In this document: positions 47,862 through 57,444 of the stretch, piece after piece | Layout of the letters: each line of letters opens with the position of its first letter | Numbering within the stretch: the stretch's first letter is position 1 | NCBI GenBank assembly: GCA_958439425.1 | Contig: CAUBVH010000011.1 | Location: 7,532 to 71,531 of the forward strand | Direction: 5' to 3' | From: an uncultured Collinsella sp. | GTDB lineage: Bacteria > Actinomycetota > Coriobacteriia > Coriobacteriales > Coriobacteriaceae | DNA: 64,000 nucleotides | Notes under the pieces: generated by a model | Told to the model about the DNA's origin: nothing | The model's database searches: none | Seen by the model: the letters and a program-made list of their open reading frames with translations, nothing else | Made by a program: the position numbers and the translations under genes

Positions 47862-47876
47862 CGATCGCCGTCCGCG

Positions 47877-48869
47877 CTAGTCCACAATGACAAGGAATGT
47901 CGTGTAGAGACCCAGATGGACCCTGTCGCTGTTTTCGATTTCCACCGGGGGATAGATCTTGCCGGGTTCGCGTTGGTCGCGCGGCGGCTCAATCACAATA
48001 TCGCCGTTGCCCGCGCCCGATTCGAGCACTGTGCCGTTGGTCGACCCAAGGCCCTGGGCGTACCAGTGTCCACCTTCGAGCCAAATGCGAAGATGCTCGC
48101 GCGATGCATCAGCGCCTACATCGGTGATGCTGGGCGAGGTTTTGGGCAAGGACCCAATTACCGTGCCGCGCGGATCGCGTGTGAGGGGATGGATTTGCAT
48201 GTCGGCGCAGTTGTCGGCATGGGTTCTGAGCAGACCGAGGTTGGGGGCGACGGTGCGCGGCTGCTCTAGGCTGCTCATAAAGCCACGTCCGACGGTAGTT
48301 TCGGTGGTGCCAAAGTGCCCGCCCGTCTTGCTGTCGCAAAAGCGCTCGACGGTGGCCACGCCCTGAACGGGATCGGCGAGTGCGCCCGTCGCCACAAAGA
48401 GCATCAGGAAGAGCGTGCTCTTTTCGCGCAAGGCATTGCCGTCAAAGATGTCGATGCGATTGAGGGCATTTGCATATAGGCGGCTGTCCAGCTTGTAGCT
48501 GGTGAGAGCCGACATCATTTCGTTGGCGGCCGGACCGCGATAGTGCTCGGCGATTGCCTGATAGGCGGACTCGCCCCCGCCGAGCTTGCTGCAGATTGCC
48601 ACGGAAAGGTTGAGCGTGGTGACGGTAAAGTCGCTGTAGATGGCGGGCACGCACTGGTCAGGCTCGCGATGGACGATGTAGCGGGTGAGATACGAGCGGT
48701 TGGAAGAGCATTTCTCGAGCAGGGTACTGCCGAGATAAGAGTTTCCATTGATGAGCATTCGGGCGATCTCGAGATGTTTAAGACCGCCGAACGAGCGAAT
48801 ATCGTTATAGAGGACCGAGCACGGCGTCTCTGCTGCCACGGATACCTCCTCTGATTGCTTCCTAGCCAA
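47877..48869 (-). CDS. FHA-domain protein
   Basis: This 330-residue soluble protein has a C-terminal FHA domain (about 225-328; ADASREHLRIWLEGGHWYAQGLGSTNGTVL with the phosphothreonine-binding Arg, Ser and Asn positions). The N-terminal 200 residues are helical with no family that I recognise. FHA domains bind phosphothreonine, and the gene sits directly upstream of the kinase on the same strand, so it is the likely substrate or partner of that kinase. The start is near 48869. Confidence 0.85.
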   Translation of the reverse strand: MARKQSEEVSVAAETPCSVLYNDIRSFGGLKHLEIARMLINGNSYLGSTLLEKCSSNRSYLTRYIVHREPDQCVPAIYSDFTVTTLNLSVAICSKLGGGESAYQAIAEHYRGPAANEMMSALTSYKLDSRLYANALNRIDIFDGNALREKSTLFLMLFVATGALADPVQGVATVERFCDSKTGGHFGTTETTVGRGFMSSLEQPRTVAPNLGLLRTHADNCADMQIHPLTRDPRGTVIGSLPKTSPSITDVGADASREHLRIWLEGGHWYAQGLGSTNGTVLESGAGNGDIVIEPPRDQREPGKIYPPVEIENSDRVHLGLYTTFLVIVD

Positions 48870-49019
48870 TATGGCGATAGGAATTAATGGCCCCCGGTGG
48901 GCGACGTATTAAATGGCTGCGCAATATATAGCGTAACCAAAGCAACATTATAGGCCACATGTTCGAAATTGCAGGAAGACTGGGAGATTTGGTTTGGACT
49001 GGACGGAAATCCCCCCTCT

Positions 49020-49157
49020 GTCTTGATCTATAACAATTAGGACCGATTTTACTCGGTAACTGTTACAGATTGAGACGCTTGTGAACCGTGTCGACCGTTT
49101 GTCTCGATCTGTAACACGTAGAGGAAGATTTGCCCTGTGGATGTTACAGATTGAGAC
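49020..49157. repeat. ATCTGTAACA repeat cluster 6 (2 units)
   Basis: The units are at 49020-49076 and 49101-49157, spaced 81 nt apart, with 25-nt interiors. The first has one arm change (ATCTATAACA). The cluster lies in the divergent gap between the FHA gene and the DEAD-box helicase gene. Confidence 0.9.
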
Positions 49158-49428
49158 AATCGCCCCAGATCGGCCCCGTCAGCCCCGTCATCTGTGGTTT
49201 ACGTGGGGTCATGCGAACCGAGGGTATACTAACCGGCGGCGAATCTGCTCCATCGCTTAGGGCCGCTGCGTCTGGACGGCGCGTGAAAGGCTGCCAAAGC
49301 GATCGCCAGCGTGCTGAGCAACGTCCTCTCTGTGCGCACCTGTTTTTGTATGTATTAGCGCACTACCAAGCACGCTCGCGCGGCCGCATGCCGTGCCCAC
49401 AACGCGTGCAGATAAGGAACAACAACAT
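49158..49428. other. 270-nt leader region of the helicase gene
   Basis: There is no supported gene here. DEAD-box helicases of this type often have long regulated leaders; here I see only short self-complementary stretches. A GTATACTAACC stretch at 49223-49233 could be a -10 (TATACT). Confidence 0.4.
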
Positions 49429-51699
<2,271 letters not shown>

Positions 51700-51732
51700 C
51701 ACACGTGTCGCGCGGTAAGGCGAGATGAATTT

Positions 51733-51766
51733 GGACCCCGAGCAGACTATGCTCGGGGTCCTTTTT
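51733..51766 (+). terminator. intrinsic terminator after the helicase gene
   Basis: GGACCCCGAGC pairs with GCTCGGGGTCC around AGACTAT, followed by TTTTT. Confidence 0.92.
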
Positions 51767-52584
51767 AGTGGGCGCAGTTTGAGGTGGGCCGGCTCCCTAA
51801 CGAAAATGCACGGAGACGGTCGCGGCAAGAGATGTGGGCTATCGGCTTAGTTGGAGATTCGCGTATGCGGGGTTCTGGCATCGACGGAGAACGTGAAACT
51901 CCCCACTGACACGCGGCGGCTGCGGTGCCCGGGCGGATACGCCAGGGATTCCGCTCGCCGTCTGGCACCCCTGCTGCCATTTGGCTTTCACGCTCGCATT
52001 CTTTTGGATGTGAGCGTGTTTTTTCACGGCATGCACGGGTCCCCTCGGGTGCACCGTGCATTTTTGGGAGTATTCAGCAGGCCGGGGCGGCTGCATACGC
52101 ACCGGAAGCGTCTTTTTGGGCCAGCGAGATCCTTCGACAGACTATTTGGGTTGGCGGACGGGGTCCGGCGCGGCGATATCACACGTTTCGCGTCGCGCCG
52201 GGCCCCAAAATGACGCCGATTGCGCGGCTTCCCCGATTCGCGGCGTCGCCGACGGGGACCGCGATGCTGAATACTCCGGTTTTTGCACGGTCCAAGCGGG
52301 GGTACGTTGGGACGGGAAGGGGTGCCCCCGTCTTTTTATGCATGACGCAAGCGAAATTATGCAAGACAATAGGGCACCATGCACCGGATACCCAGATTGG
52401 GGGCGACATGCGCCGCGATACGGGGTCGGGTGCCTCACCGGGAATAGCCACGAGGGTTACAAAACTATAGAGACATCCAAATATCGCCTAAAAACCGTTT
52501 ATCGGAGAATAAATACCGTTCACCGGTCATAATGATTGTTCTGGCTTTGGGCTTATCTACAATAGATCCCGTAAAAAGAAATGC
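51767..52584. other. gene-poor GC-rich region with several hairpins
   Basis: About 820 nt in which all six frames carry only overlapping, Arg/Pro/Gly-rich ORFs without ribosome sites. It holds a hairpin GGGGTCCGGCGCG/CGCGCCGGGCCCC (within 52160-52206), the terminator at 52311-52337, and a GCACGG/CCGTGC pair near 52035-52063. It could be decayed coding DNA or hold an unrecognised RNA gene. Confidence 0.5.
52311..52337 (+). terminator. intrinsic terminator in the gene-poor region
   Basis: GACGGG (52311-52316) pairs with CCCGTC (52327-52332), followed by TTTTT. A terminator here implies a short transcript upstream that is not explained by any ORF. Confidence 0.65.
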
Positions 52585-52621
52585 GGAAGGTTACCGAGTC
52601 CCTCGGACGTGGGCCTAACCA
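52585..52621 (+). promoter_or_regulatory. candidate RAT site (LicT/BglG antiterminator target)
   Basis: GGAAGGTTACCGAG...CTCGG...GGGCCTAACC resembles the ribonucleic antiterminator consensus (GGATTGTTACTG ... AGGCAAAACC) at both conserved ends and folds with GGTTA/TAACC and CCGAG/CTCGG pairing. It lies about 80 nt upstream of the EIIA gene whose neighbour encodes a LicT-type protein. The overlapping terminator is not evident, so this stays a candidate. Confidence 0.45.
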
Positions 52622-52700
52622 AAGTCTTTGAACGGGTGTGTCTCTATGGATGCATTCGCTTGATTTTGGTTGGGCTATATTTATGAAGGGACATGCCACC

Positions 52701-53213
52701 ATGGGTTTCTTTTCTCGCCTGATGGGCGGTTCGGATGAGCAGAAGACTGCAGCTTCCGAGTTCGAAATCCTCGCTCCCGTTTCCGGCGAGCTTGTTCATC
52801 TAGAAAATACCAATGACCCCGCTTTTAGCAGCCGTGCCGTGGGCGATGGCGTTGCCGTGGTTCCCCAAGAGGGAACGGTGTGCGCTCCTGTTTCCGGCAC
52901 CGTCGCGGCGCTGTTTCCGACTGAGCACGCGCTGGGCATCATGTCCGACGACAGCTCTGCTCAGGTGATGCTGCATATCGGAATCGACACTGTTAAACTT
53001 GAGGGCAAGGGCTTCCATGCGCTTGTTGCTCAGGGTGACCATGTCGACGCGGGCCAGCCCCTCGTCGAGGTCGATTTCGACGCGGTTCGCGCCGCTGGCT
53101 TCGACCCCACGGTCTTTGTTATCGTGTGCGAGCGTTCGGAGAACTCGACTCTTCGTGAGCATGCTTCCGGCCCTGTTGCTGTTAAAGAGCCTGTCGTCTG
53201 GCTTTCCGAGTAA
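52701..53213 (+). CDS. PTS EIIA (glucose-type)
   Basis: This 170-residue EIIA-Glc-like protein has PVSGELVHLENTNDPAFS, VVPQEGTVCAPVSGTVAALFPTEHALGI, and the phosphorylated His in VMLHIGIDTVKLEGKGF. The start ATG 52701 has GAAGGGA upstream; earlier in-frame starts (52638, 52683) are less likely. It provides phosphate to the EIICB encoded at 54186, which lacks an EIIA, and may serve other EIIA-less permeases such as that at 22668. Confidence 0.93.
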   Translation: MGFFSRLMGGSDEQKTAASEFEILAPVSGELVHLENTNDPAFSSRAVGDGVAVVPQEGTVCAPVSGTVAALFPTEHALGIMSDDSSAQVMLHIGIDTVKLEGKGFHALVAQGDHVDAGQPLVEVDFDAVRAAGFDPTVFVIVCERSENSTLREHASGPVAVKEPVVWLSE

Positions 53214-53231
53214 ATTCTTGTGGTGGGTACC

Positions 53232-54086
53232 GTGGTTATCAAGCGAGTTTTCAACAATAACGTCGCAATGGTCACTTCGGACGATGGCTCCGAGCTCATT
53301 GTCATCGGTCGAGGCCTCTGCTTTGGCCGTCATGCCGGCGACGCTATCGATGAAGCATCGGTCGAAAAGACCTATGCGCTGCAGGAGGGCACTTCTCAGG
53401 ATTCGCGTACGATTGACCGCTTGGCACATCTTTTGGAGTCCATTCCCACCGTCAACCTCGTGATTGCCGAGGACATTGTTCAGATGCTCCGTCGAGAGCT
53501 CAATGTTGATGTCAACGACAAGATTCTCATTGCTCTTGCAGACCATATCAGCCTTGCTTTGGAGCGCGAGCGCAAGGGCGTCTCCTGCGAGAATCCGTTG
53601 CTGCTCGAGATCCAGCAGTTCTATCGCAAGGAGTATGCGCTTGCGGGCCGTGCGCTGCAGATTGTCAAGGAGTATATGGGCTTCCAGATGAGCGAAGAAG
53701 AGCAGGGTTTTATTACGCTGCATATCGTCAACGCCACCATGCCGCAACGCTCCGACCGTCTCATCATCTCGGTCCAGCTTGTTCGCGACGTGCTCGCGAT
53801 TGTTTCCGAGCGCTATGCCACGACCCTCGATGACACCTCGCTGCCTTACGAACGTTTCGTTCGTCACCTGCAGTTTTTCGCGCAGCGAGCGCTCGATCCT
53901 GCGGCCGGGCAAATCAATGGTGACGCGCTGTTCCGAATCGATGAAACGGTGTACCCGTGCGCATTCTCGTGCGCGGACGCCATAGCCGCCCACTTGTCGT
54001 CTACCTATAACGTTGTCGTTACCAATGCCGAGAAGAGTTATCTCGCTTACCACATTGTTAACCTGCTTGGAGAACCTGGTCTCTAG
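53232..54086 (+). CDS. LicT/BglG-type transcription antiterminator
   Basis: This has about 284 residues from GTG 53232; GTG 53220 is an alternative. The N-terminal CAT RNA-binding domain starts VIKRVFNNNVAMVTSDDGSELIVIGRGLCFG. Two PRD domains follow, with His residues in LAHLLESIP, LADHISLALERERKG, FITLHIVNA and a fourth region. It is expected to bind the candidate RAT upstream of the EIIA gene and allow readthrough when the PTS substrate is present. It lies 18 nt after the EIIA gene. Confidence 0.93.
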   Translation: MVIKRVFNNNVAMVTSDDGSELIVIGRGLCFGRHAGDAIDEASVEKTYALQEGTSQDSRTIDRLAHLLESIPTVNLVIAEDIVQMLRRELNVDVNDKILIALADHISLALERERKGVSCENPLLLEIQQFYRKEYALAGRALQIVKEYMGFQMSEEEQGFITLHIVNATMPQRSDRLIISVQLVRDVLAIVSERYATTLDDTSLPYERFVRHLQFFAQRALDPAAGQINGDALFRIDETVYPCAFSCADAIAAHLSSTYNVVVTNAEKSYLAYHIVNLLGEPGL

Positions 54087-54185
54087 GCATAACGTGCCCA
54101 CACATCGATTGATATGAGGCAGGGCTTATGGCCTTGTCCAGGGCACATCTGTCTTAATTTGCGGAAAAGGAAGGGGAGTACCGCT

Positions 54186-55802
54186 ATGACCGCAAAAAAG
54201 AAGTTCAATTTCAAAGCGCCGTTGGAGGTGTTCGCGAAGTCAATCGTTCAGCCGATGATGTATCTCTCGGTTGCCGGCATTCTGCTCATCGTGGGCATTA
54301 TTCTGACCAACAAGACCATTTGCGCCTTGATCCCCGTACTGGGCTCCGGTCCGTTCCAGCTTGTGGGCGCCGTTGTCTATCAGTCGCTGATGTTTATCAT
54401 CAACAACCTCTCGATTCTGTTCTGCGTGGGCATCGCCGGCGCCATGGCAAAGAAGAACAAGGGCCATGCTTCGCTGATCGCCCTGATGTCGTTCTTCCTG
54501 TTCCTGCAGGCTAACAACATCGTGCTCAACGCCACCGGCTCTCTTGCCGAAGCGAGCGGCATGCTCGGTCTTACCGGAACCGGTCAGAGCACCGTTATGG
54601 GCATTCAGGTGCTCGACACCGGCGTGTTTGGCGGCATCATTCTTGGTTGCATCACCGGTGCCGTGTTCAACAAGTACTCGAACAAGCAGTTCCCCATTGC
54701 CCTTTCGATGTTCTCGGGCGTTCGTTTTCCGTTCCTGATCATGATCATCATTTCCTGGATCATGGGTGCTGGCTTCTGCATCGTTTGGCCTCCGGTTCAG
54801 GGTGCCATCTCCTCCGTCGCCGGCATTATTAAGGAATCCGGCAACATCGGCCTCTTTATTTACGGCATGCTCAACAAGCTGCTCGTTCCTACCGGTCTGC
54901 ACCACCTCATCTACACCCCGTTCCAGTTCTCCGATGTGGGCGGCACCCTTACGCTGGGCGATCAGGTTATCGCCGGCGCCTATCCCATCCGTGTCGCCGA
55001 GATGGCAATGACGGGCCAGCCCTTCTCCGATAGCACCTACTTCAACAGCTATACCTTCAACAACCTGTGGCCCTACATCGGTATCGGTCTCGCCTTTATC
55101 TTCACCGCCTACAAGCAGAACAAGGACAAGACCAAGGCTGTCATCATCCCGCTGATCATCACCGCCGTGCTTTCCTGCGTGACCGAGCCCATGGACTTCC
55201 TCTTTGTCTTTGCCGCTCCCGTGCTCTTTGTCGTTCACTCGGTTCTTTCCGGCATCTTCCTGGTCCTGCTCAAGGTCCTCTCCGTGCCCGCTTCGACTGC
55301 AGGCGGCATCATCAACATCGTGGTTTCCAACCTGGTTCTTGGTGTCGATAAGACCAACTGGCCGATGATGCTCGTGCTCGGAGTCGTCAACGCCGCGCTG
55401 TACTTCTTCCTCTTCACCTTCCTTATTAAGAAGCTCAACCTCCACACGCCTGGTCGCGAGGAGGAGTCCGAGCTCGCCGAGTCCGTTGCCGAGGGCGAGG
55501 CCGCCGCGTCTGTCGCGGTGAAGCAGGGCGCTGTTGCCGCAGCTCCCGCAGAGGGCGTCGATGCAGGTATTGCCGACCTGGTCGCAGGTCTTGGCGGCAA
55601 GGACAACATCGAGGAGCTCGAGAACTGCTTTACGCGTCTCCGCGTGAACGTTAAGAACCCGGACCTCATCGATGAGAGCCTCATCAACCACGTGCCCAAC
55701 AGCGGCATCAACCGCAACGGCAACAATATCCAGATCATCTTTGGCATGAAGGTCGCCGAGATGCGCGACAAGGTCGAGAACGCAATTGAGAAGGAGCAGT
55801 AA
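54186..55802 (+). CDS. PTS EIICB, alpha-glucoside/maltose type
   Basis: This 538-residue permease has an EIIC domain of about ten membrane segments (residues 1-425; GLHHLIYTPFQFSDVGG, CVTEPMDFLFVFAAP) and a C-terminal EIIB domain (about 470-538) with the phosphorylated Cys in ELENCFTRLRVNVKNP. A linker of Glu/Ala-rich sequence joins them. The layout is that of MalX, GlvC and AglA-type transporters. The start ATG 54186 follows GGAAGGGGAGTACCGCT. Pairing with a GH4 6-phospho-alpha-glucosidase fixes the substrate class as alpha-glucosides. Confidence 0.92.
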   Translation: MTAKKKFNFKAPLEVFAKSIVQPMMYLSVAGILLIVGIILTNKTICALIPVLGSGPFQLVGAVVYQSLMFIINNLSILFCVGIAGAMAKKNKGHASLIALMSFFLFLQANNIVLNATGSLAEASGMLGLTGTGQSTVMGIQVLDTGVFGGIILGCITGAVFNKYSNKQFPIALSMFSGVRFPFLIMIIISWIMGAGFCIVWPPVQGAISSVAGIIKESGNIGLFIYGMLNKLLVPTGLHHLIYTPFQFSDVGGTLTLGDQVIAGAYPIRVAEMAMTGQPFSDSTYFNSYTFNNLWPYIGIGLAFIFTAYKQNKDKTKAVIIPLIITAVLSCVTEPMDFLFVFAAPVLFVVHSVLSGIFLVLLKVLSVPASTAGGIINIVVSNLVLGVDKTNWPMMLVLGVVNAALYFFLFTFLIKKLNLHTPGREEESELAESVAEGEAAASVAVKQGAVAAAPAEGVDAGIADLVAGLGGKDNIEELENCFTRLRVNVKNPDLIDESLINHVPNSGINRNGNNIQIIFGMKVAEMRDKVENAIEKEQ

Positions 55803-55805
55803 ACA

Positions 55806-57188
55806 ATGATCATTACTCTGTGTGGTGGCGGATCCACCTTTACCCCCGGCATCGTCAAGTCCATCGCCCTGCGCAAGGACGAGCTCGACGTTGACGAGAT
55901 TCGTCTGTACGACATCAACGAGGAGCGCCAGCGCAAGATCGGCGTGCTCGTGGACTGGATTTTGCACGAGGATCTTGGCCTGGACATCAAGCTCACGGTG
56001 ACCACCGACAAGGAGACTGCCTTTACGGATGCCAGCTTCGTGTTTGCCCAGATGCGCGTGGGCGGCTACGCCATGCGCGAGCAGGACGAGAAGATTCCGC
56101 TGCGTCACGGCTGCGTGGGCCAGGAGACTTGCGGTTGCGGCGGCCTTGCCTACGGCATGCGCACCATCTTCCCCATGGTCGAGCTGATCGATGACGTTGA
56201 GAAGTACGCCAAGAAGGACTACTGGATTCTCAACTACTCCAACCCTGCCGCCATCGTGTCCGAGGGCTGCCGTGTGCTGCGCCCCAACGCTCGCATCATC
56301 AACATCTGCGACATGCCGATCGCGATCATCGACGTGGTTTGCGCCGCGCTCGATATCGACAAGAAGGATGTCGAGTACGATTACTTTGGCCTCAACCACT
56401 TTGGTTGGTTCACCTCGATCCGCCATAAGGGCGAGGAGGTGCTCCCGCAGCTGCGCGAGTACATCAAGGAGCATCAGATCCTGCTGCCCGACTCCTACCT
56501 CAAGGGCATGGGCTCGCTCATGGCAAAGAAGCCCGAGGAGACCGCCGACGAGCACCCCGAGCAGAATCGCCACACCAAGGGCAGCTGGTACTACGTCTGG
56601 AAGGGCGAGTACGAGATCATGGAGTGCTTCCCGGAGTACCTGCCCAACACGTACCTGAACTACTACCTGCAGCAGAAGGAGTTCGTCGAGCATTCCAACC
56701 CCGAGCGCACCCGTGCAAACGAGGTTGAGGAGACGCGCGAGAAGAACCTCTTCGACGGCATCGACCACTATGAGAAGACGGGCGAGATCGACGAGAGCAC
56801 GTTCTATGCGGGCAGCCACGGCGACTGGATTGCCGATCTGGCTATCGCTCTGAAGAACGACACCAAGCAGCGCTTCCTGGTCATTTGCGAGAACAAGGGC
56901 GCTATCCCCAACATGCCCTACGACGCTATGGTCGAGCTGCCTGCCTACATTGGCAAGAATGGCCCCGAGGTCATCAGCCGCGACAACATTCCTCTGTTCC
57001 AGCAGGGCCTCATGATGCAGCAGCTGAACTCCGAGAAGCTCGTGGTCGAGGCTACGATCGAGGGTTCTTACGAGAAGGCGCTCAAGGCCTTTACGCTGAA
57101 CAAGACCGTGCCTTCGATGAAGGTCGCCAAGGAGGTTCTCGACGACATGATCGAGGCCAACAAGGGTTACTGGCCCGAGCTTAAGTAA
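55806..57188 (+). CDS. 6-phospho-alpha-glucosidase (GH4)
   Basis: This 460-residue GH4 enzyme depends on NAD and a divalent metal. It shows the Rossmann start IITLCGGGSTFTPGIVKSI, the metal Cys in NICDMPIAI (about 175) and His in YFGLNHFGWFTSI (about 200). The NPAA and GQET segments typical of the maltose-6-phosphate hydrolase branch (GlvA/MalH) are also present. It starts 3 nt after the EIICB gene. It splits phosphorylated maltose or related disaccharides after import. Confidence 0.95.
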   Translation: MIITLCGGGSTFTPGIVKSIALRKDELDVDEIRLYDINEERQRKIGVLVDWILHEDLGLDIKLTVTTDKETAFTDASFVFAQMRVGGYAMREQDEKIPLRHGCVGQETCGCGGLAYGMRTIFPMVELIDDVEKYAKKDYWILNYSNPAAIVSEGCRVLRPNARIINICDMPIAIIDVVCAALDIDKKDVEYDYFGLNHFGWFTSIRHKGEEVLPQLREYIKEHQILLPDSYLKGMGSLMAKKPEETADEHPEQNRHTKGSWYYVWKGEYEIMECFPEYLPNTYLNYYLQQKEFVEHSNPERTRANEVEETREKNLFDGIDHYEKTGEIDESTFYAGSHGDWIADLAIALKNDTKQRFLVICENKGAIPNMPYDAMVELPAYIGKNGPEVISRDNIPLFQQGLMMQQLNSEKLVVEATIEGSYEKALKAFTLNKTVPSMKVAKEVLDDMIEANKGYWPELK

Positions 57189-57220
57189 AAGCAACAGGGT
57201 CGCTGGCCGCATACCTGGAG

Positions 57221-57258
57221 CAATGCCCCGTCCACGTGATTGCGTGGGCGGGGCATTG
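57221..57258 (+). terminator. intrinsic terminator after the PTS operon
   Basis: CAATGCCCCGTCCACG pairs with CGTGGGCGGGGCATTG around TGATTG; the T tract after it is interrupted (TCATTT). Confidence 0.8.
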
Positions 57259-57444
57259 TCATTTGGTAACGCGTTTTACCAAATATGGCATTTATCTGCG
57301 GTAATGTTCTATTTCACCGCCGAGGGTGACATTTCATACCGCCTGCCGAACTGCGTGGAGACCTAACAACTTTTTAGGTCAGTGTTGTGCGTGTAGCAAC
57401 TTCGCCCGGCCTCGCCTCCGGGCTGCCATGTGAGAGGGGATCTT

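Noticed and set aside
52142..52451. Overlapping ORFs in the 51.8-52.6 kb region
   Set aside because: No ribosome sites, and all frames are open to similar lengths because of the G+C content.
54240..57212. 990-codon minus-strand ORF opposite the PTS permease and GH4 genes
   Set aside because: Both plus-strand genes are unmistakable; the reverse frame has no domain.
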